NCBI GenBank assembly: GCA_030533445.1
Contig: CM060081.1
Coordinates: 35,697,111 to 35,761,110, forward strand
Reading direction: 5' to 3'
Length of the DNA stretch: 64,000 bases
From: Cyprinodon diabolis
Lineage: Eukaryota; Chordata; Actinopteri; Cyprinodontiformes; Cyprinodontidae
Part shown: piece by piece, positions 43,735-56,237 of the stretch
Layout of the letters: every line of letters starts with the position of its first letter
Numbering within the stretch: the first letter of the stretch is position 1
Notes under the pieces: generated by a model
What the model was told of the DNA's origin: nothing
The model's input: the letters and a program-made list of their open reading frames with translations, nothing else
Database searches by the model: none
Program-made: the position numbers and the translations under genes

Positions 43735-46426
43735 TCAACTTCACAATGATGACTTTATTCTCCTTATACAGTATTTGTGTTTTCATCGGAGACAAGACAA
43801 TTATGCTTGAAAGAAAACTGTTCTCATCACCAAGCCTTGTCAGGAAGTTTACTCTATATGAATACAGTAATGTGTCAAGGTGACCTTAGTTAATATGCAA
43901 AGATCTATGAAGATGCAATGTTTGGCTTTTGTTAGTGTCTTATTTCTTAGTTTTGACTTGAAGTAGGTTGTTATTTAATTTAAGATCTTTGTTATTTTGG
44001 CAATGAAACACTGGTATTTGCAATCAGGTATTTTTTTTTCTCCTTTTCATAAGTAGGGTGTTTTTTTGTTTAAAAAAAAAAATCTTCTTTCTTTTTCTGA
44101 TAAACAGAACTAAGGCAAATCTTTTGGGCCACTCAACCGCTGTGCAATTGTATCCCTTTGTTTATGAATAAAGTTAATAATTATAATTGGAAATTATAAT
44201 AAATAATGTAATAACCTTATCAAAGGCAAACAATAATGGAAAATGCTTAAAATTGTTAAGATTAATAGCTATTAGTCTAATTATTCTAACAATTAGGTTC
44301 ATTATTTATAAATTATTAACTTATATACCACCAGTAAATCTAAACAAATAACCTTAATTTGTTAATGCCATAGGAGTTATTATTCATAAATCATAAACCA
44401 TAAAGAGGAAGTTGTCTCTAACTTAATAATGGTAGTTCAATAACCTTTAGAGATAAATTAATCACTGAGAAGAAATAACCTCAGCCAACCAGACTCTATC
44501 CAGTTGAAAATTATTAAACCAATTATTTTTCGTTAAAGCAGTTAATAATTCATTAATATTACTATGTTAATTGCACTACATGAATAAACCATAAACTACT
44601 AGAAAAAACAGTAGAAAATAAAATATATTTATAATCTTGATGACTGTTAAGGTAGCAAAATAATTTTTTGGAAGAAGATCTTAAGGTTATAAAATCAGAA
44701 ATCTTAACCCTATAATGCCAATTGTATCGTATTTGATACATACGGTTTCTGAAATGTTTTGTGTCTGACACCTTTTGCATAATTTAATGGTTAAAAACTT
44801 TGCTCAAAATCCTATTGTACACAATCAGATATACCTGATAACAGCCAGTAGAGGACTGCACAAAAAATAATCTTGACTTATCGCATAGTAATAAATTATT
44901 AATATCAAAAATTTATTTCTGTTTTTTCTTTTTACATATTTTGTTAAAAGGGCAAATAAGGAATTCAAACCAAAAACAAGTAATTTTCTGTTTTGTTTTA
45001 TTCATGAATCAGGCTTTAAGGGGTTAATGAGTCCTTCTGAGCCAACCAGCTGGTCTCATTTTACATTACATAGAGTGGAAAGGGAGGAGCTACCAGTTAG
45101 TGTCAACGACGGAGGTAAAAGAAGGAGCAACGGCCGGTTTCCACTAGTTCAACAACAGTTGACAATAGTTGTCAGCCTGTAACATGTAATAAACAATGCA
45201 GTCAGCCTATAGCATATTATCATGTTTTATTTGTGTGTTTTAATTTTTCTTGTCTGGTTTTATGTAACACATACGGTTTAAAGTGATCCTGAAAATGAAA
45301 AATCATCATCTGTGAACCTGGTTTTGAAGGATCTCAGTAACATTATAATTATCATTATCATTCACACTATTTTTCTGGTCAATCTCGGGGTGCATTTTCT
45401 CAACGAACCATGTCCTAAGATGATAGTCACACTGGTGTCATAGATTATAAGGCTGCTCTGAGATGTCTTTGTAACCTTTCCTTTATATCAGAGGACTTCA
45501 ATTTGTAGGGCGAGGTAGTGAAGAAGAGTTATGAATTAAAGATTTTCTTCATTTTATCAGACGTATCTTAAGCACATAAACATCTGCATTATTGCGTGAA
45601 ACGGAACAAAATACTTTCATGTGCTACCTTCATACAGGCTTCAAATGCTTACTTAAAGAACTGGTGAGTTATACTTGTTCATAATTATGTTTTTTTTCTA
45701 TATTCTAAGGGAATTATTTCTAAAAGCTCTTTAGATTAATAGACTAAATCTTTGTCATCGGCAACTAAATACCCATATCTGATATTAATACATTATATTT
45801 TCAAAATCCCAAGATATCTCTCACATTGGCTTTCTCTGTTCCACGTTTAGTGTGGTTCAACAAGGACTACCAAACCGTGCATAGAATCTACCAGGAGCCA
45901 ATTCAGTTCACTTAGTTCAACACTTAGTTTGAGACATAAATATAATGCAAGACTTAATAGTCTATTGAGGGAGCAAGTAGATGTATCTGCTTATGCTATT
46001 TAAGAATATCTTTGTAAAATAATAAACAAATAAAAAACGTTTATTTAAGTAATTTTATCATGCAAGAAAGGTTTTCATGTGCATTTTTTTTAGATTGCAA
46101 TGATCTTTTCCACTGCGCTGTCCAATTAATGTGCAACAGTTATTTCTAATGCTCCCTAAGCCAATCTTTCCCAATTTAAGTGTGCCAAATCCTGGCACAG
46201 GTTTTTTTAATACAACCATGCCATTAGTATGGGGGGAAAAGGCTTTTAAAATAACCTGTTTCATAAATATATTTAGGATTTTTTTCTGACCACATTTCTT
46301 TCTCAATGAGAGGATGGTTAACCATTATCCCTCCAGTTTCAAATATTGTGTAGAACAGTTCTCAACCCAGTTTCAGTTGTTCCCTTGATGCATGCCAAAT
46401 TCTGAACACAAATTCAAGTTCAAAAC
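43735..46426. other. Very AT-rich unique DNA
   Basis: No gene or repeat family was recognised. The stretch 44150-44600 is rich in TTAATAATTATAA words without a clean repeat unit. Confidence 0.4.
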
Positions 46427-46651
46427 TAATAATAATGATAATAATTGAACTTTATTGATCCCACATTGGTGAAGTTTACCTCTGTATGAAACCCACCCCC
46501 TTGGGGAGTAGTTGGGTGTATCGTGGGGCACCGGGGGAGCGATCGGGGTCAAGGGTCTTGCTCAAAGACCCGGAGTGGCAGTCTGTGGGAGTGGGGCTCG
46601 AACCTCAGGATTCCAAGCTCTATGCCCCAATCACTAGGCTGCCACTCCCCC
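46427..46651 (-). repeat. tRNA-derived SINE (minus strand), nearly complete
   Basis: On the reverse strand it has an A-box-like AGTGGCAGCCTAGTGATTGG, a B-box-like GGTTCGAGCCCC and the body GAGCAAGACCCTTGACCCC, and it ends in AATAAAGTTCAATTATTATC with an ATT-rich tail. It is the best preserved of the three copies of this family in the window. Confidence 0.8.
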
Positions 46652-47907
46652 AAGTGAATAAATTGTACACAGATGTCCGTATAGACTCAGATTGTGGCAG
46701 GAGCCTCACTGATCACTGTCTGAGGAAACAAAGACTTTATCTTTATAGTAGTCTTTAAAAGATACACTTTTCTTTAAGACTTTTACTTTTTCACCCAACA
46801 ATTCCCCAAAAACACAAAAGAAGAAAGGTGTAAAGAAAGACAAAATATCTTTCATGTTTCTAAATGAAATCATGCAATTATGTGCTTCCAGACTAACTGC
46901 AGTGCCCACAGAAACTGGCTGCTGCATTGCTATTTACTATGCTGTGCCTTTTACTGTTGAGGTCAAATATCTGTTGTAGTACCAATCTGTTTAGTTTCTG
47001 AGGTATACTGATCAAGGGTAAAAACAAAAATGACAATAACAGCATTATGAGATTTGAAAGCATGAATTATTCGGCATAACCTTACCTTACAATGAAATAT
47101 CTGTCTATGGAAGACAGATACTCTTAGCCTGGGTAAATAATGCACAAAACACAGATCTCAAATCCTTGGCTCCTGTTACCTCCTTAAACAACTTTTAAGA
47201 CTCAGTCTGTGGATATATTTACAAATGGATGAACAGATACAAACAGTAGTGAATAGGAAAGAGTTTGCACATGCTCTGTTTTCCAACATTTTTGCACAAA
47301 TATAAGCGATCACACACACACACAAATCAACACACACATTGAGTCATAACTGGGTGTGTTTATAGCCATGGGGTAGTCCTTTATGCACATAACTAGATTA
47401 TTGCACAGTGAGCTCTGATCAGCTTAATTTGGATTCAACCTACTTATCCTTCTCCTCATATGTCTGTATGTCCCCAAGTTCATCTGTCATTCTTCAAACA
47501 TGAATTGCAAAAGGAGATGTTTTTATCTCTGCATGTCACTTAAAACCACATCTTTTGTTTTTGATAAGAATTAAATTTGGCAAGTAATGCCTCTATATTA
47601 TATTTTTATTTTTACTTTGTCCATAGCAAGTTAGATCATCTCATCCAAGTTTGCTTTCCTGATTAATATCAAGTAAACCACATAGAATCTCTTGGGTTTC
47701 TCTAAGATAGGTTGTGCAAATATTTATAGATTGTGTCGCTGTTTGTATGTATTATGTTAATGTTAAAATGACTGTTAGTCTTTCAGTGAATCACTGTAGA
47801 ATTATTTATTTATTTATTATGAATATTATTTTCTTTTCCTTTGCGATAGTAAGGAAAAGAATAGATTTAAAGTGTGAATTAATTTTCTTTTATTCAATAA
47901 CCTCACA
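46652..47907. other. Unique DNA
   Basis: No gene or repeat recognised. A short CA-rich run lies near 47312-47340. Confidence 0.4.
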
Positions 47908-47909
47908 AT

Positions 47910-48270
47910 ACAGTGCCTTCCAAACCTATTTAAACCCTTGAACTTCAATATATTTCAGGGGGGGTTATGTATTAGATCAACATGAAGTAGCACATATTTG
48001 TGAAAGGAAAATATTTGCTGTTAAATTCTTATTACAAATAAAATCACCAAACTTGTGGCGTGCACTAACATCTACCCTGCTTATATTAATGCTCCTAAAT
48101 CAAATCCAGATAAATAAACTAGCAATCCTTGCTGTAAATGTTACCCAATTACATTCTGTAATTCAGTCTCTTCATAAATGTAGGTGTTGTATTAAAAATT
48201 CAAAATATTGTTAGAGAATATTAGTAAATAATCAATATAATTGAAGACATCAGGGAACACCAGATCTGGA
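47910..48270 (+). mobile_element. Left part of a decayed Tc1-like transposon
   Basis: It starts after TA with CAGTGCCTTCCAAACC, close to a terminal repeat common in fish Tc1-like elements. Degraded leader sequence follows, and the start of the transposase region (ACATCAGGGAACACCAGATC) comes at about 48247-48266. The rest of the gene and the right end are missing. Confidence 0.6.
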
Positions 48271-48588
48271 CTGTACCTGTGAAAAAGTAAAAAGTAGTTT
48301 GTTAAAAAATATGAGTCGAACATTCATTTAAAGTACAAGATAGATATCTTTAGATAAATGAATAAATCAACATTTTATATACAGAAAAAATATACCAATT
48401 CACTTCAGCTAAAAGCATTAGCATAATAAAGGAGAAAAAAAAACATTGATGTAGTTTAATTTATTTGTATCTCTGATTCCTTTTATTATGTGAAAACTGT
48501 TTAGAGCATTAATATATTCACATATATATGCCTCCTTATTATGGTCTCAAATTGTGTGACCACCTCTATATGATTTTATATTCTTAAG

Positions 48589-48740
48589 GCAAGACAAGGC
48601 TTAGCAATTTATTTGTATAGCACAATGGGTACAAAGACAATTCAAACTGCTTTACATTAATTAAACAGTAAAATAAAGGAAAGTAAGGACAGAATGAAAC
48701 CAAGTATGGATAAAAACATCATAAAAGTGGAAAATAATCT
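48589..48740 (-). repeat. LINE 3'-end-type interspersed repeat
   Basis: AAGGCAAGACAAGGCTTAGC followed by ATTTATTTGTATAGCACA and CTGCTTTACATTAA is a widespread fish repeat, read here from its tail side. Borders are approximate. Confidence 0.5.
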
Positions 48741-50757
48741 AATTTTATATTTTTTTTCTATTTTAAAGTGGTTTACTGCTGCATCAGATACACTGAAAGG
48801 TCAGTTTTTATTTGGCATTTCACATTAGATCACAAAGTAAAAAATTTTTTGGAAAGGAATATGACTTCTAAAACTGATTCTACAATTTTAGCTTTAGGGG
48901 CTATTTACTTAAAATTTGAAGGGCAGTGAATCTGGAAAGTACTGTCTATAAGTTGCAGAGGATACTATGTTGAGAGGTGGGGGTTTTATAATTAAGCCCT
49001 TGTTCATGCTTAGAAAGTTCTAATGTAACATGTCCCTTTTTTTTGGTGATGGGCTTCAAGACTTGTTCATTACTGAGGTCGAGTGAAAGACTGGAAAATG
49101 AGGGAAAAGAATCAAAGACACAAAACTGGAGGGTAAAATGGATAAAGAGACACAAAAATAGCAAAGGAAAGGTATGAACAAAGAATGTACCAAAAAGCGT
49201 GAAATGCTTAGGAAAAGAAGTGGGATAGAAATAATGAGGAATTGAAGGAAAGTGGAGATAAGTGAGGAATGGAGGAGAAAGAGGGCACAGCAAAGACAGA
49301 ACTGAGTAGGGTTGAGGAGGCACTGGGCCTGGGGGATTGCTGTGCGTTTATCCTTCACTGCAGAAGGCTTCAGAAGCACTACCTCAAGAAAAGACTTAAA
49401 AGCAGGGTGGCTGCTGCTCAGCGCTGATCTGTTAATACCCAAAGATACATGAGGCTTTGCCATAGCACTCTGGGGGTGGGGTTAGAGTGGCACGGTGTGT
49501 ATAAGTGAGCTTGTTAGTTTGTGTGTGTTTTTCCTTATGTGTTCCAGGATCGTATCATATCTCTGCAGAAGATATTTCATCCCCACCAATTGCTTGGCCC
49601 ATCTTACCCGGAGACATGAAGTAACTGAAGTGATTAAAAGATTAGATTGGACTTCATCTGGTTGTGTGTCAACTACCAAAAACTGATTCTGCTTTAAGGG
49701 TGGAGTTTGGATGTTAGATGCGTTAGACTATCCTGTTTTAAGATCATATATAAATAGACTCTTGTCTCCTGGGAATAAGTATAAAAACCCTAAGAGCCTC
49801 AGTATGCAGCAAAAATATACACACTGGGGGGTAAAGAAGCTGCCTGGAATTTAAGATGGATGTTCCAGAAAAGACCCTGCCATGTGCTCTCAGGGGTTGT
49901 ACATGATTAATTCAATAATGTAATCCAGGATGAAATGTGGTTATTTACAGATCTTAGATTCTTTTATATTATCTGTCCTATTTTAAAAACTGAGCTTTCC
50001 TTAATGGTAGAAAAATAACGAGATTTATTGTCTCTAGTCTTAAGCCTTTGCCAGTTTAATTAATGCTTCTTTTAGATCTAAAGAGTGGTACAACCTTCCT
50101 GATATTATAAGACATGTTTGACCAGAAAAAAAAAAAATCTGTTAACTTTGTTAACAAGAATTCATCATCAGAATGTATCAGGTATTGTAAGACACATAAT
50201 TTGTCATTCTGAAAATCAAATTTGTACCTAAGAAAGACTTGATGGTACAGGGTTAAACTTAGTTTTGTACATAATTATTAGCGAATAGCTGCCAGGGTAG
50301 CGAGGGAGAACCCACCCCCCAAACACCAGACGTCATTTAGACAATGGTTTTTAGGCTAAATCTGGTCAATCCGTCATAGTCTTGATTTAGAGCTGAAAAA
50401 GTTGTTAAAAATTGACCGACCATTTTGTCCCACTTCAGTCCAGTTATAGATAATGAAAATGATCTGAAAATTATGTCTTTTTACCTTTCACTTTTCAGCC
50501 AAGTGTCGATATCATTTGGATGTAAGCCAGTTGTAGCTTGGTGAGCATTGTACAACTTACACCCTGATGTCAAGAGAGGCTGAGGGTATGAATCACCAAG
50601 TAGTGAATGGAGGGTAAGAACAAAAGTCAATTCTTGATAGGGCCTATGCCTGCAGTCGGATGAGGGGACACTGAGGGTTGTCTGGCACCTGGGCTCGGCT
50701 GGCTGGCATGCCATACTTGGCATGAGGCAGCCTTGGGTATGAGAGGATCATATGGAT
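48741..50757. other. Unique DNA with a purine-rich stretch
   Basis: The region at about 49080-49300 is strongly purine-rich (GGAAAG, GAGGA words). That explains the long low-complexity minus-strand open frames there. A candidate exon is at 49548-49620. Confidence 0.4.
49548..49620 (+). CDS. Candidate internal exon (73 nt), gene unknown
   Basis: The acceptor TCCTTATGTGTTCCAG and the donor ATGAA/GTAACT bracket it. In the frame with two leading bases it reads SYHISAEDISSPPIAWPILP and ends in phase 2. A second frame is also open, so the peptide is not certain. The phase fits 35119-35158 upstream and 52689-52743 downstream. Confidence 0.25.
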
Positions 50758-51253
50758 GTGGGTGTCACGTCTTGGTTGAGGTTTGAAGGACCCAAATGCA
50801 GAGGCAGGGCTGCTGAGGTGAATACTTGTAGTTTTAATGAAAAAATGGTTAACAAAGGCAGTCCAAAAATCCAACTAAAATGTAACAGACCAGAACCACG
50901 GAGACATCAAGGGAAAACACATAGAAGGAGCCAGGGAGAGACGAGGGGAGACAATTGCAGCGATGACAGGACCAGCAACAACAGAGGAACCAACAAAGAG
51001 TGAGAGCAGAGGGAGAGCATAAATAGCTGACAGAGACAAAGGGAGGGCTAACGAGCTGACAAGGAGCAGGTGTGAGGAGACAACGAGGGAGCCAAGGGGA
51101 AAGGAATACACACACACACACAAGAGGGCAACAGAGGACAACATGAGAACTAACATAAATCTAGAAATTACAACAAAATAGGAATTAAACCAATAAAAAC
51201 TAGAAAACAAGGAGCAAAGTAAAGCAAAACATAACCAAAACCATGACAGTGGG
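50758..51253 (-). mobile_element. Probable solo LTR (486 bp) with 5-bp target duplication
   Basis: The unit spans 50763-51248. It begins TGTCACGTC and ends CATGACA, giving TG..CA ends with a TGTCA/TGACA inverted repeat, and is flanked by GTGGG at 50758-50762 and 51249-51253. There is no coding capacity. On the minus strand a CTATTTATGC TATA-like site lies in the middle. The alternative is a small non-autonomous element with the same end structure. Confidence 0.65.
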
Positions 51254-51928
51254 GGCCTGAAATTGCTGTGACTAGCTGGGAGAAGGGTGGGCTCTTTTGC
51301 GGTTTGGCTACCTGCTTTGGGGTATGTTTGCGGGGGGATGCTATGGTGTTTTGAGCTGGGGTGGTGTTTGGGACCATGCACCACCATCTGGTGTCAGCTC
51401 CAGACCCACTTTTTTTTTTTGCCTGCCCCATTTCCCACACTGGGGGATTTCAGTATCTACTTCTGGGTCCCTGGATCAGTCCCTGGAACCTTATTTTTTT
51501 ATTATTTTCTTTTTTATGGCAGTCATTATGGTCACCTTTTGAAAGCAAAGCTGTAGGGCTTTCATCTAGCTGTGAGACATCTATTCCTAGAGCTATATCG
51601 ACAAAACAGGACACACAAAAACAAAAATAAATAAATAAAAAGACATTGCTTTACATAACAATATTACCAGATAACTATGGATATGGTATAATATTCTCCA
51701 GCTTAATAAGGAAAACTATTCAGGCAATAAGCTTCTGACCAAAGGAGGAGAGATCCAGAGTTAGCTTCAGCTACTACACTACAGCTAAAAACCACCGAAT
51801 ATGGCTGAAATGTTGGTGTCATGATGGACTCAGATCTGATCAAGTAGGACCCAGAAAAACTCGTTTTTGCTTTTATCTTTTGTAGAATTTATTGCTGTTA
51901 CAGTGTCTTCATGGGTTTGCCTAAAAAG
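51254..51928. other. Unique DNA, no gene recognised
   Basis: Several overlapping frames around 51287-51630 are hydrophobic and T-rich and do not resemble protein families. Confidence 0.35.
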
Positions 51929-52268
51929 TCCATCAGAGAACTGCAGGTGATCCAAAACTATGCTTCCCCTGTTCTCCCTAGAACTAAGAAAGAAGAACGC
52001 ATCAGCGTTGTTCTGAAGTCCTTACACTGGCTCCCATAGTTCATATCCTATAGCTCATATCCCACTTAATAGATCAGTACCTAAATATATTTCAGATTTG
52101 AACACTTATGTCTTCCAGTTCAAGCCTACTTTTTACATGCAGACTTAGAACCAAATATGGAGAAGTATCATTCATGTCATATACTCAATTACGTGCATCT
52201 GGAACAAACTTCAAGAAGACTGTAAAAGTGCTCCAGTACTTTCAAGTCAAAGTTAAAAACAATTTGTA
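51929..52268 (+). pseudogene. LINE ORF2 C-terminal remnant (Jockey/L2-type)
   Basis: Translation of the plus strand gives LQVIQNYASPVLPRTKKEER, then VLKSLHWLP, KYISDL and IWNKLQEDCKSAP, with stops and small frame breaks between. These are the motifs at the end of LINE reverse-transcriptase proteins (..QNAAARLL.., LHWLP, WNKLP). The upstream part of the LINE is missing. Confidence 0.7.
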
Positions 52269-54249
52269 TAGAAATGCCTTTGACTGATGTACCATTAGTT
52301 TAAATTTGTGCTCCAACTGTTACATTTGTTTTACTATCTAATTCTATCATGCTTTTATCTTTACTTCCTTAATTCTGCTTTTATTTCATTTTATTGTTTA
52401 ACTCATTGTTATTTAACTTATGGACTGGGGTTTGAGACCACTGGTTTTATTCAAATCAACCAGAAAGTGTTTTGTATTAATTCTGAGGATCTACTGGAGA
52501 AAAAAAAACAAACAAAAAAAAAAAAAAAACAGTTTTTCCCAGGCTACAATATAAAAGCATTTTTAAAAATAATATGTTTTTAATTTTTCCTAAATCCTAT
52601 ATATATTTATATATATATTTTTTTGCAATTGGCTGCAGCTTTTTAATTTGCTGGTTGTTATTTGTTGTTTGTATCGCTCAAAATATAGCAGTGAGGAGTT
52701 GCACGAAAAAGCCTTGTATAGGATGGCTGATGGTGTGTCACTTGTAAGTTGTCACTTTCCTTCTGAACACGAATGTTAAATGTTTGCTACCATCAGTGAC
52801 CTGGCAACTGGTTGGCAAACAGTGCAGGAATGAGACCAGGCAAGTACAAGTAACCTATTTACTAGCCAGAATGAGTTAAATTTGAAGCTGTCGCTTTTAT
52901 GTAAGCGTTTGTGAGATTTAAAGTGAGCTCCAGACTTGCTGCATACACAAATTGGTTAATGTCTGGTCAAGTTAGTTGCATAAAAATTTATATTTGCTTT
53001 GTAATCAGAGAATTGAAAGCATACACACAAACAATTATAGACACTGTCCTGTGTTTAGGAAAATGTTCTTATGCCTAGACTTATTTTGTAACCTCAACTA
53101 TCACTGGGAATCTTCCATATTCTTTTAATGTGGTATGCCAATGATCAAATTCCCTATAGAACATGTTCCAAGGTTTCTGTTATGCTATGATTTACTTCAT
53201 TGTTTAACAGCCCATAACAGTATTGGTGAACCCAGCAGCCTCAGTGTTATCATTGTCTTTACTGTCGATACTTGACCTGGTTGTTTGAGGCTATAAATGA
53301 CCACACTCTCTACATAATAGCATTCTGGAAACAATTTAATTTACAGTGATCTCAAAAGATTTTTATTCTGTTATGTAAAAAGAAAAGGCAGAAAACTCTT
53401 TAATTTCTTCTTGGACTCATATGACTGTTCATAAAATAGCATGTATTTAAGTTTATTTATTTTTCTAATCAGCAAATTAATCCTGATGATTCTTTATACT
53501 CCACAACCTTTATGGTATTTTATAATGGGCAATTGTCCCTTATTAGGAATTTGCATGCTAAAACAACATATACCCAGTTAAAAGGACCTTTATTCTAGCT
53601 AATCAGGACATTCATTATGTCCCACTGAATTAAAAGGCCTAAAATCCTGAGTTCCATGTGCTTAAACAGTTTCTGTTTGACTCAAAACATAACTGAGAAA
53701 CAGGGAGTTTATTTTTTAATTTTTTTTTTTACAATTATTCTGACAAAGTTTGTGTGATCGGACTCTATTTAGATATAAATTAAACAAATAAACAGTCAGA
53801 CTGCTACAATGCCATCTCAAGGGATCGCTAGTATAAGGGTGTGTGAGGGTTACAAAGATGAAGCAGGTAATTAAATAAAGATTGCAGACTCCACCTCTTC
53901 TTTATTCTCCTCCTTCCTGAAGCATACCTCTGTCTACCTTGTATTGCAGGAGGAAAGCAGTTAAGGATATTGTTTGTTTTAAACCACTTTACAGGCCACC
54001 AAATAACTCACTCTTATTTTCTCTTGACTGATCGAAAGTCTTTTTTTCCCCACCTATTTTATTATACCTTTTCATCCAACCGTTTTTCTACACATTCCAT
54101 TAGCAGATTGCCTCCCCTCCTTTCCCTCCTCCAACCACTCACCTGCCCCTTAACACTTCCATTAAAAACTAACTTGGGAATTCATACAGTTTATCTGAGA
54201 AAAATTAAAGAAGTTTCCCCTCAGGTATGTTTTGTTTATCTCTTTCTAG
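52269..54249. other. Unique intron-like DNA
   Basis: A homopolymer A tract is at about 52501-52530. One candidate exon (52689-52743) is listed. An exon with phase 0 to 1 would be needed before 54250 and was not found. Confidence 0.35.
52689..52743 (+). CDS. Candidate internal exon (55 nt), gene unknown
   Basis: The donor CACTT/GTAAGT is strong. The acceptor, CTCAAAATATAG, is weak. The frame after one base reads SEELHEKALYRMADGVSL and ends in phase 0. Phase fits 49548-49620. Confidence 0.22.
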
Positions 54250-54364
54250 ACTTGACAGAGTGTTGGAGCAGGAGTAATTCTGAATGGCAATGTAGAGGCA
54301 TACTGAAGGACCTGAGAGCCATCACTCAGGCAGAGTGGCAGAAAGGTCATTGGGCTAAGGAACG
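54250..54364 (+). CDS. Candidate internal exon (115 nt), best supported host coding segment
   Basis: It has a strong acceptor (TTTGTTTATCTCTTTCTAG) and a strong donor (GAACG/GTGAGT). Only one frame is open: two leading bases, 37 codons, two trailing bases. It gives LTECWSRSNSEWQCRGILKD and on to AEWQKGHWAKE, rich in Trp and charged residues, unlike the low-complexity frames of the surroundings. It joins in phase with 60594 (codon CG/A, Arg), giving a continuous KER-EEQQ stretch. No family is recognised. Confidence 0.5.
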
Positions 54365-55644
54365 GTGAGTCTGTTGTTTGCATACACCACTGTCAGTTGA
54401 GTACTTTGGGGAAAAAGGTGACAGGAAAACCATTACTAATCTAACTTGCAGATTATCGATCTCTATTTAGCTGTTCTATAGTTCCATGCATGATTTGGCC
54501 TCTGAAAAATAGGAGCACTGTAATTTTGCTGTTTAATTGTTCAGTTGGTGCAACAAATTTTACACTTTTTTATTATGTATCACACAGAACAGGGTGATAG
54601 GCTCTAAGATTGCATGTCCAATTTCAGAAATCTGGAACTAATACAACTAAACTAAACAAAATACAACATATTGAAAAATAACATTCTCTTTAAGGTGTTT
54701 AAGATTTACTTGCAGTCAAGTCTGGGGAGAGTTTAATTGCAGCATTTGATTGCATTCACAACATATTTATATGACAGCATTACATCCTAGGTAATCAATT
54801 CTCAATTGCCATCATAGAATAAGCCAGTTTGTGAGGCAGGCAAGGCAAAATATATGTGGGGTGACATAAGGGGTGGTGTTTATGAGTGTGTTTGGATGTG
54901 AGGCCAATGATTTGTCACATCTTTGTGAAATGTAAGGCCAATTTACCTGGATTACAATACTTTGTGGGGGCAAGTTGACTGGTCATAACTTAGCAGGGTG
55001 CTTTGTAATCTTGTACCATTTTTCATTTTTTTTTTTTTTTTTTTTTTTGTATTTTTGACAAAAATCCAAATTTGTTAGAAGATCAATTAAATTAATTTAT
55101 CAATCTAAAATAACAACCCCTATAGGCTAATCAATGTATATTTCATGTGTTCTTTTTTGTGTAGAGTTTTAACAGAACAGAACTTAAAATAAAAGCATAA
55201 ATACTCAGAAACTGTATTTGCTGTATAGAGTGCAATATAGAGTACACTTTTAATCACTTGCTAAATTATGCTAATTAAACATTAGCTCTTTGCCATTTTA
55301 TTCAAAGCTGGAAATTATGTTTAAAACTATTTTACTATATTTTACTATAATATTGTGAAACAAATATTAATCCTATTTCACTACTGCTCCTCAGAATTCC
55401 TTACTTATATTCATGTCACACAACAGTATTTTATTATAATATTGTATATAAAGATAATTGTAAAGGTACAATGTAAGGCTTTAACAGGGATTCTTGTGAC
55501 ATAATAAATAACATTACATAAAAGAAAAAAATATTTCTAAAATTGGAATTACCACAAGGTATATTTTGTAAACTATATTTATTATTAGATCAGAGGAAAG
55601 CTGAACATCAACCTGCAAAATGCACTCTGGCATTATTATGCATT

Positions 55645-56000
55645 AAGGCCACAACACACCGGAATCCAATTATGCGTCCGATCCGACAGAAAATTGTGTC
55701 GGATGAGGTTGTGGCGTTTAGTGCTCATTAAAAGTCAATGGTGATGATCACACTGACACCATTTTTATCCAAGGGGGCTTACGTAGCTGCGACTAAGATA
55801 GCTCTGTTTTAGTTGGACTACGCAGCAATTCAGTAGCAATTTCAAGGGTCTTACAGGAAGAGAGACGTGCTTACAAAGTAAAACACTTCCGCTTTATGGG
55901 AAAATACAAAATAAAATCTGTTAATCACACAGGGAAGCCGTCAGTTTTGGAGTCACACAGTCATTTATAGTAAGCGGGACAGACTCATGCAAAAACAATG
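55645..56000. repeat. Possible non-autonomous DNA transposon remnant
   Basis: The stretch starting AAGGCCACAACACACCGGAA and containing CGTCCGATCCGACAG looks like the end of a fish DNA transposon. It is more GC/CpG-rich than its surroundings. No partner end or target duplication was found and the right limit is a guess. Confidence 0.3.
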
Positions 56001-56179
56001 AATGAAACACAACAAAAGAATAGTTTTCTCGTGATAGGAATTCAGGAAGTCAGAAATCGGATAAAGTAGTGATCCTTTCAAAAAAACAATGAGGGACAGG
56101 AAGCGCAGTTTATCAATCTCGAAAAAAACAAAACAAAAAAAATAAATAAATGGATATAATAAAATATTGATCCTAAAAT

Positions 56180-56237
56180 AGGATTATTGCACTGGTTAGT
56201 AATACTGCAATATTGCAATAACCTGTGCAATAATCCT
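56180..56237. repeat. Hairpin with 19-bp arms
   Basis: Arms 56180-56198 and 56219-56237 pair with one mismatch (AGGATTATTGCAC then TGGTTA or AGGTTA). The 20-nt loop is itself nearly palindromic (TGCAATATTGCA). Confidence 0.7.

Noticed and set aside
48946..49463. 125- and 135-codon minus-strand frames
   Set aside because: They come from a purine-rich strand (Pro/Ser/Phe/Leu-rich translation) and overlap in two frames.
50875..51387. 170-codon minus-strand frame
   Set aside because: It overlaps the solo-LTR-like unit and has a hydrophobic low-complexity translation.
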